A DNA stretch of 64,000 nucleotides, taken from Hyphomonadaceae bacterium UBA7672 (GTDB lineage Bacteria > Pseudomonadota > Alphaproteobacteria > Caulobacterales > Hyphomonadaceae). The translations under genes were made by a program, and so were the position numbers. The notes under the pieces were generated by a model. That model made no database searches and was not told the DNA's origin. It saw nothing but the letters and a program-made list of their open reading frames with translations. Each line of letters begins with the position of its first letter. The first letter of the stretch is position 1. Shown in pieces: positions 1-9,604 of the stretch. The stretch is from positions 1 to 64,000 of the forward strand of contig DLHI01000032.1 in NCBI GenBank assembly GCA_002483135.1. Direction: 5' to 3'.

Positions 1-101
1 TGCTTGACGCGATGGCGCATGGCTTCGGCGCCCTGGCGGATGGGGTCCGCCGGGAACAGACAGCGCAGGAGAATCCAGAGCCAGGTCATGGGCAGCATCA
101 T
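1..101 (-). CDS. Truncated hypothetical protein, N-terminal part only
   Basis: A leftward reading frame opens with two adjacent ATG codons (101 and 98) and runs without a stop off the window edge, giving about 33 residues. The start MMLPMTWLWILLRC is hydrophobic and is followed by charged residues, so it could be a short signal or anchor segment. I recognise no family. A purine-rich AGTGAG lies just upstream, which is a weak ribosome site. An in-frame stop lies 24 codons-worth or less upstream (126-128), so the start cannot be much earlier. The frame may be spurious because only its beginning is visible. Confidence 0.4.
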   Translation of the reverse strand, partial: MMLPMTWLWILLRCLFPADPIRQGAEAMRHRVK

Positions 102-148
102 GCGCTCACTTGCGGCCCGGCCGATTCAGGGATGCTCCATCCTACAAA

Positions 149-171
149 TTTTCAACGCAGGACGTTGAAAA
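149..171. promoter_or_regulatory. Perfect 9-bp inverted repeat, possible operator
   Basis: TTTTCAACG (149-157) is repeated as CGTTGAAAA (163-171) around a 5-base centre. It lies about 50 bases upstream of the truncated leftward gene and is not followed by a T run in a way that suits a terminator. A dimeric repressor site is the likeliest reading, but no regulator is identified. Confidence 0.4.
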
Positions 172-396
172 CGCGGGCAAAGATTTTTGAGTTTCCGACG
201 GAATTGAGAAGGCAGTTTCCTACAAATCGGATCACATCAACGGTGTTGTTCTCGGGATGCGCCACCCGCCTTCGCTTCGTTACGGCGCGGCAAGTCGGCT
301 TATCCGAGAATGACAACCGAAAGTGTTGAACCCAATTGACGGAGGCAGGTCGCGCTGTGCGGCGAGCGCAAGGCATGCGCTCGTGGTCCAGAAACG

Positions 397-428
397 AAAA
401 ACCCCTCGCTTCGTCAGCGAGGGGTTTT
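397..428 (-). terminator. Rho-independent terminator of rpmB
   Basis: A 13-bp stem (398-410 with 416-428) with a 5-base loop has an A-tract on one side and a T-tract on the other, so it can act in either direction. It lies 27 bases past the rpmB stop on the leftward strand. Confidence 0.85.
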
Positions 429-454
429 GAAAATCGTCGGATCAGAGACTTGCC

Positions 455-748
455 TCAGGCGGCCGTTTCGGCGGCTTTCTTGGCGATGGTCTTCTTGATC
501 TTGAGCATCTTGGGCGAGAGCTCTTCGTCCTTCGCCTTGGCGAGGAAGGCGTCGAGGCCGCCGCGCTTGTCGACCGAGCGGAGAGCCGCAGCCGAAACGC
601 GGGCCGAGTAGGACTGGCCGAGCGCGTCCGAGTGAACGGTGACGTTCACCAGGTTCGGCAGATAGCGCCGCTTGGTCTTGATGTTGGAGTGGCTGACCGT
701 GTGGCCGACCATCGGCTTCTTGCCGGTGAGTTCACAAATGCGGGACAT
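455..748 (-). CDS. rpmB: 50S ribosomal protein L28
   Basis: Structural protein of the large ribosomal subunit, 97 residues. The N-terminus MSRICELTGKKPMVGHTVSH and the following Lys/Arg-rich stretch with RRYLPNLVNV are characteristic of L28. The C-terminal extension, rich in Lys and Ala, is usual in alphaproteobacteria. The ATG has the ribosome site AGGAAGG upstream. The gene stands alone between a leader hairpin (784-803) and its own terminator (397-428), so it is probably a single-gene transcript. Confidence 0.96.
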   Translation of the reverse strand: MSRICELTGKKPMVGHTVSHSNIKTKRRYLPNLVNVTVHSDALGQSYSARVSAAALRSVDKRGGLDAFLAKAKDEELSPKMLKIKKTIAKKAAETAA

Positions 749-783
749 GGCCCACCCTTCCTGAAAGTCTCTGGTGCGACAGG

Positions 784-803
784 AAAAACCCCGGAAAACG
801 GGG
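784..803 (-). terminator. Small terminator-like hairpin in the rpmB leader
   Basis: Read leftward, CCCCG and CGGGG (803-799 and 793-789) form a stem around a 5-base loop, followed at once by five T residues (788-784). It sits about 35 bases upstream of the rpmB start. The 5-bp all-GC stem plus T-tract resembles a short intrinsic terminator and could attenuate rpmB or end a transcript entering from upstream. Confidence 0.45.
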
Positions 804-994
804 ATTTCGGGCCCGGCGCTGAAAGCGAAGCGGGGTGATTAGTCAGGTGAAGGGGGACTGTCAAGTTCGGGGTTGCGGCCGGCCGTCCCTCGGGCGCTTC
901 TGGGGAGGGTTACCGCAGCGGTCGAGAAATCGCCAGATTCTGCGGATTTAGGGAGGGAGTGCGGCCGGCAGGATGCGGGCCGCGGAGTGAATTC

Positions 995-1837
995 ATGGCC
1001 TTGTTCACCGCCCTCATCTCAGCCGGGGGACTACTTTTCCTTCCCCTGGCCGGGCAGAACGCGCTGTCGCTGATCGCCGGCGGCGGCACGACGATGCGGC
1101 TGGAGGCGGAGTACGAGGCGATCACGCCGGTGCCCTGGCTGGGTCGGCACAAGACGGCGTCGGCCTCGCTGAAGGTCGATATGTCGCCCACCAGCTATCG
1201 CATCACGATGAACAGCCGGGCGGAGGGATTCGTCGACTGGTTTGTCGACGAGTCCGCCACCATGACATCGAACGGGGCGTTGACGGCGTTCGGGCTGTTC
1301 CCGTCCCACTTCGACAGCACGGTGAGGGACGGCTCAAAGCAGCGCCGGGTGATCGTGGATTATACCGGGCGCGAGGTTCTGGTGTCGGTGAGCCCCAAGT
1401 TCGGGAACTGGGGCTATCCGGCGCCATCGACGTTGCAGAAGCTGGAGGCGGTTGATCCGCTGACGGCCATTCTCGGCATGACGATGCGCATCAAGGCGAC
1501 GCCCGCCAATCCATGCGGCGGGCCGTTGCGCGTGTTCGACGGGAAGCAGCGTTATGACATCCGGCTGAAATACGCGGCGCGGATGACGTGGGACTCTGAC
1601 GTCTACAAGGGTCCGGCGCTGAAGTGCGAGGCGGAGTATATCGAGATCGCCGGGTTCGATGCGAAGTCGGCGAAGGAAAAGGAAGAAGCGCGCGCCGATA
1701 TCGAATGGGCGCACTTCATCCTGGCGGAACTGGACGGCGGGGCGCTGACGCCGCCGCTGAAGCTGGAGCTGCGCAGCAAGCGGAGCGGGAAGTACACGTT
1801 CCAGGCGACGAAGCTGAGTTACGGGCGGGCGAAGTAG
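995..1837 (+). CDS. DUF3108 family exported protein
   Basis: 280 residues. The N-terminus MALFTALISAGGLLFLPLAGQ is a signal peptide, so the protein should be periplasmic. The rest resembles the DUF3108 family: an early beta-rich stretch (LEAEYEAITPVPWLGR), a WFVD motif, and a later segment with the pair C-x(n)-GP...KCEAEYIEIAGF. The family has no firmly known activity. I chose ATG 995 because GAGTGA lies at a normal distance; an in-frame GTG at 959 would put charged residues before the signal peptide. A strong hairpin follows at 1874-1900. Confidence 0.8.
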   Translation: MALFTALISAGGLLFLPLAGQNALSLIAGGGTTMRLEAEYEAITPVPWLGRHKTASASLKVDMSPTSYRITMNSRAEGFVDWFVDESATMTSNGALTAFGLFPSHFDSTVRDGSKQRRVIVDYTGREVLVSVSPKFGNWGYPAPSTLQKLEAVDPLTAILGMTMRIKATPANPCGGPLRVFDGKQRYDIRLKYAARMTWDSDVYKGPALKCEAEYIEIAGFDAKSAKEKEEARADIEWAHFILAELDGGALTPPLKLELRSKRSGKYTFQATKLSYGRAK

Positions 1838-1873
1838 GCGCGCGCCGCGATCACGAACAGAAGTTGTTGCTCT

Positions 1874-1900
1874 CCCCTCTCCCCCTTGTGGGGAGAGGGG
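1874..1900 (+). terminator. GC-rich terminator hairpin after the DUF3108 gene
   Basis: CCCCTCTCCCC (1874-1884) pairs with GGGGAGAGGGG (1890-1900) across a 5-base loop, followed by TTTCAT. It also resembles a dispersed CTCTCCCC...GGGGAGAG intergenic repeat common in alphaproteobacteria. Confidence 0.65.
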
Positions 1901-2015
1901 TTTCATAATCTGGCATGGGTGTGTTGGGCTATCCACAGCCTGAGTAGTTGACCACGAGGCGCTCGCACCCCAACGTTAGTTCAGGACCGAGTACGGCCTG
2001 ACTGGGAAGACGGAT

Positions 2016-2087
2016 ATGCGTTGGCGCCCGATCAATTCCCCCGCTGATCTGATGCAGGCGCAGCTGCGCCTCAACCTGATCGCCTGA
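2016..2087 (+). CDS. Possible 23-codon leader ORF upstream of the helicase
   Basis: ATG at 2016 opens a 23-codon frame ending at TGA 2085-2087, 28 bases before the inferred helicase start. GGAAGA lies 5 bases upstream and could serve as a ribosome site. The frame contains the 16-base palindrome AGGCGCAGCTGCGCCT (2056-2071), so ribosome movement could affect folding of the leader. No homology is claimed; coding status is uncertain. Confidence 0.3.
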   Translation: MRWRPINSPADLMQAQLRLNLIA

Positions 2088-2115
2088 TCCGCCTCACATT
2101 TCCGGAGGGCCGACA

Positions 2116-5058
<2,943 letters not shown>

Positions 5059-5088
5059 GGGGTGTGCGCGAGCATTGCGTTCCCTGCA

Positions 5089-5205
5089 CTGTCATTCCGG
5101 ACGCACGCACCAGCGTGCGAGCCGGAAGCCAGGGGCTGCGTGCACCTGCGCTCGCGGCCCCTGGGTTCCGGCTCTTCGCCCTGCGGGCTTCGGCCGGAAT
5201 GACAG
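5089..5205. repeat. REP-like long inverted repeat, family A
   Basis: The outer arms CTGTCATTCCGG (5089-5100) and CCGGAATGACAG (5194-5205) match perfectly. Inner arms at 5119-5136 and 5156-5174 match at about 17 of 19 bases (GAGCCGGAAGCCAGGGGC against its complement). A small CGCACGC hairpin lies between. The whole can fold into one long branched stem between the helicase and S4 genes. It looks like a mobile or dispersed palindromic intergenic element. Confidence 0.75.
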
Positions 5206-5232
5206 GCGTTGGGGATGGGAAGGGCGAAGCCC

Positions 5233-5514
5233 ATGTCTGAAGACCGCATGCGGATCGACGTGTTCCTGTGGCGGGCGCGGTTCTTCAAGGCGCGGACGGG
5301 GGCTACGGAGGCCATCGAGGCTTCGGGGGCGCGGATCGAGCGGGGTGGGCAGGTTCGGCGGATCGACAAGCCGGCGACGCCGGTGGAAGCCGGGGACATA
5401 CTGGCGTTCGCGTGCCCTTCGGGGTCCAAGCTGGTGCGGATCGTCTCACTTCCGGAGCGGCGCGGTCCGCCCGCGGAAGCGGCGCTGTGTTACCAGTCGT
5501 TGACCAGCAGCTGA
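5233..5514 (+). CDS. S4-domain RNA-binding protein, Hsp15-like
   Basis: 93 residues. The opening MRIDVFLWRARFFKARTGA and the turn IEASGARIERGGQVRR form an S4 RNA-binding domain as in Hsp15 (HslR), which binds free large ribosomal subunits carrying nascent chains. The protein is shorter than E. coli Hsp15 (133 residues) and lacks most of its C-terminal tail. ATG 5233 is preferred over upstream ATG 5215 because AAGGGCG precedes it at 8 bases. It follows the RNA helicase in the same direction and precedes fdxA; this order is common in alphaproteobacteria. Confidence 0.8.
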   Translation: MSEDRMRIDVFLWRARFFKARTGATEAIEASGARIERGGQVRRIDKPATPVEAGDILAFACPSGSKLVRIVSLPERRGPPAEAALCYQSLTSS

Positions 5515-5601
5515 TAGGTAAGCTGGCCTCAACGAGCCTGCGAATTGACAAGGGCCCGCGGGGGCCGCATGTCGCCGCCGGTAAAACGAGTATTTCCGCC
5601 C

Positions 5602-5943
5602 ATGACCTACATCGTCACCGACGCCTGCATCCGGTGCAAATACATGGACTGCGTGGAGGTGTGTCCGGTGGACTGCTTCTACGAGGGCGAGAACTTCCTG
5701 GTGATCCACCCGGAGGAATGCATCGACTGCGGCGTCTGCCAACCGGAATGCCCCGTGGAGGCCATCGTGCCGGACACGGAGGACGACAAGGACGGCAAGT
5801 GGCTGAAGCTGAACACCGAATACGCGAAGATCTGGCCGAACATTACCCTCAAGGGGACGCCTCCGGCTGACGCTGACGATTACGCTAAGGTAAAGAACAA
5901 GCTGGAATCGCTGTTCTCGCCCAAGCCGGGGTCTGGCAAGTAA
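5602..5943 (+). CDS. fdxA: 7Fe-type ferredoxin FdxA
   Basis: 113 residues. A soluble electron carrier with one 3Fe-4S and one 4Fe-4S cluster. Seen directly: the first Cys group CIRCKYMDCVEVCPVDC and the second CIDCGVCQPECP, followed by a C-terminal extension typical of the Azotobacter-type FdxA. The start MTYIVTDACI matches the family; upstream in-frame codons give implausible residues. It lies directly upstream of carD, a pairing often seen in this class. A modest CGCCC/GGGCG hairpin follows the stop. Confidence 0.94.
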   Translation: MTYIVTDACIRCKYMDCVEVCPVDCFYEGENFLVIHPEECIDCGVCQPECPVEAIVPDTEDDKDGKWLKLNTEYAKIWPNITLKGTPPADADDYAKVKNKLESLFSPKPGSGK

Positions 5944-6174
5944 TTCGTTAACGCCCAATTCTGGGGCGAAATGCCGCTAGCCCTAATGGAATCAGGGCTC
6001 TTCGCGCGCGAAGCGCTGCAGCAACGGCTTGAAATTCCTTACAATTGTGCTAAGTACATGACACGCCGACGGGCGATAGCACAACGCATCAGGTCAGAAC
6101 TCTTCAGCCGCACATCATCTGGTGAGCGGGGTGAGGCGGCGACACTTGTTGCGAGTAATTGAGGTGATCAGAGC

Positions 6175-6702
6175 ATGACGACGAAGAAGCAGCCGGCCAA
6201 GATCGTCGAAGGCCTTTTCAACGTTGGACAGCATGTTGTCTACCCCGCGCATGGTGTCGGTCGTGTGACGGGCGTCGAGACGCAGCAGGTCGCCGGCATG
6301 AAGCTGGAAGTCTTCGTCGTCGCCTTCGAACAGGACAAGCTGATCCTTCGCGTGCCGGTCGCCAAGGCCGCGTCGTCGGGCATGCGCGCCCTCGCCTCCA
6401 CGCGTATCGTTGGCGATGCGCTGAAGACGCTGGGCGGCCGCGCGCGCATCAAGCGCACGATGTGGTCGCGCCGGGCCCAGGAATACGAAGCGAAGATCAA
6501 TTCGGGCAACCTGATCCAGATCGCGGAAGTCGTCCGCGACCTGCACCGCGCCGGCGACCAGCCGGACCAGTCCTATTCCGAGCGTCAGCTGTATGAATCG
6601 GCGCTGGACCGGATGGCCCGCGAACTGGCGGCTGTGGAAAACATCAAGCACGCCGATGCGGTCGAGAAGCTCTCGAAGTCGCTGGCCAAGCGGGCTGCCT
6701 GA
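6175..6702 (+). CDS. carD: CarD family transcriptional regulator
   Basis: 175 residues. CarD/CdnL proteins bind the RNA polymerase beta subunit and stabilise open complexes at rRNA and housekeeping promoters. The N-terminal Tudor-like RNAP interaction domain is visible (FNVGQHVVYPAHGVGRV), followed by the helical DNA-contact domain with MWSRRAQEYEAKINSGN. The ATG has GAGGTGA upstream. A possible sigma-70 promoter with TTGAAA near 6029 lies in the 230-base gap after fdxA. A GC-rich terminator follows. Confidence 0.93.
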   Translation: MTTKKQPAKIVEGLFNVGQHVVYPAHGVGRVTGVETQQVAGMKLEVFVVAFEQDKLILRVPVAKAASSGMRALASTRIVGDALKTLGGRARIKRTMWSRRAQEYEAKINSGNLIQIAEVVRDLHRAGDQPDQSYSERQLYESALDRMARELAAVENIKHADAVEKLSKSLAKRAA

Positions 6703-6742
6703 AAGCAGGCCGACCCGGCTGACGAAACGGTAGATTAGCTTG

Positions 6743-6772
6743 CGGGGCGCTCCTTGTCGGGGCGCCCCGTTT
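6743..6772 (+). terminator. Terminator after carD
   Basis: CGGGGCGC (6743-6750) pairs with GCGCCCCG (6762-6769) over an 11-base loop and is followed by TTT. Confidence 0.65.
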
Positions 6773-6914
6773 GCGTCCGGGTAGCTGATTGACGGGAAAC
6801 CGGTCGTTTCCCGGACGCCCTTTCCCGCGGGGCAAAGCGCTCTATTTCCTGTTCCAGCAAATTTTCAGACCTGCCGCGGGGAACCTCTCCGGGCCTGCCG
6901 GGTTTGTTCGTCAG

Positions 6915-6936
6915 GGCGCCGGCCTCGACCGGCGCC
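6915..6936 (+). promoter_or_regulatory. GC-rich hairpin in the rpoH leader
   Basis: GGCGCCGG (6915-6922) and CCGGCGCC (6929-6936) form a perfect 8-bp stem around CCTCGA, 27 bases upstream of the rpoH start. It lies in the expected 5' leader and could influence translation, but it does not cover the ribosome site. Confidence 0.4.
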
Positions 6937-6963
6937 ATCGGACAAACTCACCCGGAGTCCGCC

Positions 6964-7851
6964 ATGGCATCCACCGTCAACCAAGCCTCAGGCGCGGACC
7001 GCAAGTTCGTCAAGCTGGCGATGGCGGCCCCCATGCTGGAACGCGAGCACGAGCTCAACCTTGCGCGGCGCTGGCGGGATCATCAGGACCAGGACGCGCT
7101 TCACGAGCTGTGCACCGCCTACATGCGGCTGGTCGTGGCGGTGGCTTCGCGCTTTCGCCACTACGGGCTGCCGATGTCGGACCTGGTGCAGGAGGGCAAT
7201 GTCGGCCTGATGCTGGCGGCGGCGCGTTTTGAGCCGGAGCGGGAGCTGCGGTTCTCGACATATGCGACGTGGTGGATCCGCTCGTGCGTGCAGGACTTCA
7301 TCCTGCGCAACTGGTCGATCGTGCGCACGGGGACGACGACGGCCCAGAAATCGCTGTTCTTCAACCTGCGGCGGCTGCGCGTCCTGCTGCGCGATCCGAG
7401 CGAGGGCGGGCTGTCGGCGGAAAGCCGGGCCTATGTGGCGACGCAGCTGCGCGTCGACGAGAAGGATGTGGACCGCATGGCGGCGCGGCTTTCAGCCTCT
7501 GACCGTTCGCTTAATGCGCCGATCGGCGAGGATGGCGAGGCGGAGTGGCAGGATCTGCTGGCGGACGAAGGCGCCATGCCCGAAGACGAGACGATGCTTG
7601 CGCGCGACCGCGCGACCCGCAGCGCATGGCTGGCTGAAGCGCTGGCCGACCTGAGCGAGCGCGAGATGATGATCATACGCGAACGGCGCCTGGTGGAAGA
7701 CGGCGTGACGCTGGAATCGCTCGGCCAGAAGCTTGGCGTCTCGAAAGAGCGGGTGCGGCAGATCGAGCATCAGGCGCTGAACAAGTTGAAGTCGGCACTG
7801 ATGCGGATCGTGGGCGACCCGGAAGAGGCGGGGCTTATTCCGGCGGGGTGA
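6964..7851 (+). CDS. rpoH: RNA polymerase sigma-32 family factor RpoH
   Basis: 295 residues. Directs RNA polymerase to heat-shock or stress promoters. Region 2 is clear: LVQEGNVGLMLAAARFEPE, then the region 2.4 pattern YATWWIRSCVQDFILRNWS and the RpoH-box area around TTAQKSLFFNLRRLR. Region 4 ends with an HTH (VTLESLGQKLGVSKERVRQI). No other sigma class carries this combination. ATG 6964 has GGAG upstream at 6 bases; upstream in-frame codons add an unlikely leader. It is convergent with the DUF4926 gene, 8 bases away. Alphaproteobacteria often carry more than one rpoH paralogue. Confidence 0.93.
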   Translation: MASTVNQASGADRKFVKLAMAAPMLEREHELNLARRWRDHQDQDALHELCTAYMRLVVAVASRFRHYGLPMSDLVQEGNVGLMLAAARFEPERELRFSTYATWWIRSCVQDFILRNWSIVRTGTTTAQKSLFFNLRRLRVLLRDPSEGGLSAESRAYVATQLRVDEKDVDRMAARLSASDRSLNAPIGEDGEAEWQDLLADEGAMPEDETMLARDRATRSAWLAEALADLSEREMMIIRERRLVEDGVTLESLGQKLGVSKERVRQIEHQALNKLKSALMRIVGDPEEAGLIPAG

Positions 7852-7859
7852 GGCGCGGG

Positions 7860-8105
7860 CTATTCCGCCGCGACGGGGCGGACGTGCAGGCGATCGGAAT
7901 CGGCGGAAGGTCTCACGGCGTCAGCCGGAACGGAGACGGTGTCGATGGTTCGGCCATCGACGGTAAATAGTTCAAGCATGTAGCCGGCCGGCGCAGCTTC
8001 CCCGGGGCGCGTGTGGATGTGAACAACGACGCCAACATCGCCCGCGACCAGGCCAGCTTCGGGAATATCCCGGATCAGTACGGCGTATGCGTGCTCGGCA
8101 ATCAT
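7860..8105 (-). CDS. DUF4926 family small protein
   Basis: 81 residues. The pattern YAVLIRDIPEAGLVAGDVGVVV and YMLELFTVDGRT matches the small beta-rich DUF4926 family, of unknown function and often paired with other small proteins. Its start overlaps the DUF6883 stop by 4 bases (ATGA, 8102-8105), so translation is coupled. It is the last gene of a three-gene leftward operon. Confidence 0.75.
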   Translation of the reverse strand: MIAEHAYAVLIRDIPEAGLVAGDVGVVVHIHTRPGEAAPAGYMLELFTVDGRTIDTVSVPADAVRPSADSDRLHVRPVAAE

Positions 8106-8449
8106 GTGCGCCTCGGCAATGGGACCATGGTGACGAAACGGGGGGCAGTTTGTCCAGTGTCGATCTGCCAGACAGTTCTGACCCAGACGATGCCGTTGGG
8201 CGCTCTCAAGGGGCCGTCGATACGATACTTCACGCCAAACGCGGTCAATTCCTCTTCGGTTACTTCGTTCGAACGGATGTGATCCAGCAAGGCATTGCGG
8301 ACTGCCACAAGGTCCGTCGCTTCGAAGCCATGTGTGATCAGGAACTGCCCCTTGGGCCAGCCATCCTTGTGCGCGGGGTTCATGACGTATCTCGTCAGTT
8401 TGGGATCATCCACCAGGGCCAAGGCTGCGTTGGGCGCGGTTGCCATCAC
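8102..8449 (-). CDS. DUF6883 family protein
   Basis: 115 residues. The segment KLTRYVMNPAHKDGWPKG followed by the middle HGFEATDLVAVRNALLDHI and the closing WVRTVWQIDTGQTAPRFVT fits the DUF6883 family. Function is unproven. It overlaps both neighbours by 4 bases (ATGA at each end), between a nuclease-fold lipoprotein and DUF4926. The strict overlap suggests co-translation at fixed ratio, as in toxin-antitoxin or other paired modules; this is inference only. Confidence 0.7.
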   Translation of the reverse strand: MMATAPNAALALVDDPKLTRYVMNPAHKDGWPKGQFLITHGFEATDLVAVRNALLDHIRSNEVTEEELTAFGVKYRIDGPLRAPNGIVWVRTVWQIDTGQTAPRFVTMVPLPRRT

Positions 8450-9228
8450 ACCACCTCCACCTGCGGCCAGTGGGTGATGCGGATGAGCGGTACGCCACCC
8501 TTCGCGACTGGTCGGGTGTCGATGCGGCCTCTTATGCGGAGGCGGGTTCCCACCGCGAATTGCACATCAGGCTTACCGAGGCGTTCGCCGATGTCGAGGC
8601 GGATGCCTTGTGGCGTGAGGCGGGCTTCCGCATCGCCGGGGACGTCGCCCAGGGATGTCACCTCGCCTTCGACGATGGCGAAGTTGGGGGCGGCTTCGAG
8701 GTCGTCGAGGGTGCGGATGCGCCAGTGGGGTTCGGCCCAGAGGCCGCGCCTGGCGGCGCGGGCTTCGGCTTCCATCGCGAGTAGCTTGCGGGCGCGGGTG
8801 GAGTTGTCGGGATAGGAGCGCACGCGGCCGATACCCTGGCGGGCGACGAAGCCATTGAGCCAGAGATCGCCGCCGACTTCGTCGCGGGCGATGACATGGG
8901 CAATGGCGCGCTCGTAGCCGTCGCGGCTGAGGCCGCCATACCAGAGGCGCGCATCGCGCCCGAGAGCGGCGCGTTCGAGCGCGTCACGGGCTTCGATGGC
9001 GAAAGGCTCGTCGGGGCGATTGTTATAGCCGGGCGCGGGGGCTTCGATCTCGGCGAGGCGGACGCGGAGCCCCGTGTCGAGCGCCAGGGCGTCGCCATCC
9101 ATGATGCGGGCGATGCGGCCGCTTTCGCCCTCCGAGAGGTCGGCTTCGCCTGAACAGCCGGATGCCAGTGCGGCCATGCCGAGCAAGGCGATCCGCCGGT
9201 TGATGGTGAAATATCCCGCCCGCCCCAT
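8446..9228 (-). CDS. Thermonuclease (SNase)-fold lipoprotein
   Basis: 260 residues. The N-terminus MGRAGYFTINRRIALLGM runs into the lipobox LASGC, so it is probably a lipid-anchored envelope protein. The SNase/TNase fold follows: GRIARIMDGDALALDTG, RVRLAEIEAPAP and the later RDGYERAIAHV, RARKLLAMEAEARAARRGLW. Staphylococcal nuclease needs two Arg and one Glu; RLAEIEAP and DGYERA keep equivalents, so activity is possible. The C-terminal 80 residues are an additional unrecognised domain. It heads the operon with DUF6883 and DUF4926. Confidence 0.8.
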   Translation of the reverse strand: MGRAGYFTINRRIALLGMAALASGCSGEADLSEGESGRIARIMDGDALALDTGLRVRLAEIEAPAPGYNNRPDEPFAIEARDALERAALGRDARLWYGGLSRDGYERAIAHVIARDEVGGDLWLNGFVARQGIGRVRSYPDNSTRARKLLAMEAEARAARRGLWAEPHWRIRTLDDLEAAPNFAIVEGEVTSLGDVPGDAEARLTPQGIRLDIGERLGKPDVQFAVGTRLRIRGRIDTRPVAKGGVPLIRITHWPQVEVV

Positions 9229-9286
9229 GCCCGGACCTTAGGGGGCGGGTGGCGAATCGCAATGACGGGCGGGCCGTGAAGAGGGC

Positions 9287-9363
9287 TGGCGACCCCGGCA
9301 GGATTCGAACCTGCGACCTCCGGTTTAGGAAACCGATGCTCTATCCTGCTGAGCTACGGAGTC
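9287..9363 (-). tRNA. tRNA-Arg, anticodon CCT
   Basis: 77 bases on the leftward strand, including an encoded CCA. The acceptor arms GACTCCG and CGGGGTC pair (one G-T wobble), the D-arm GTAGCTCAGC and the T-arm with GGTTCGAATCC are intact. The anticodon loop TTCCTAA gives anticodon CCT, reading AGG. Confidence 0.95.
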
Positions 9364-9604
9364 GCGCCGAACGCCTTATGCCCGCTCGGACAAGCCGCCG
9401 CCAGCCCGGGATTGTGCCGGTTTTCGGGGCGGACAGCCGCAAAATGTGCCCGTGCGGCACATGACCTTCCGGTCACATTGTTCCTTGAGAAGGCATTGTG
9501 GGGCACGGGAACGCCCAACGGGCGCCGCCGACCGTTGCGCGGAATTTGCAGCCCCTTTAGAACCCTTTCGCAGGGCCGCGAGCGAACAGCGGCAGGACCA
9601 GTCG

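Larger units (their letters stand above)
102..454. other. Gene-free interval left of rpmB
   Basis: About 350 bases without a convincing gene. It holds the rpmB terminator near its right end, an inverted repeat at 149-171, and two copies of TCCTACAAAT (140-149 and 219-228) 79 bases apart. It is the expected promoter region of the truncated leftward gene. Short open frames here have unnatural composition and no ribosome site. Confidence 0.6.
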
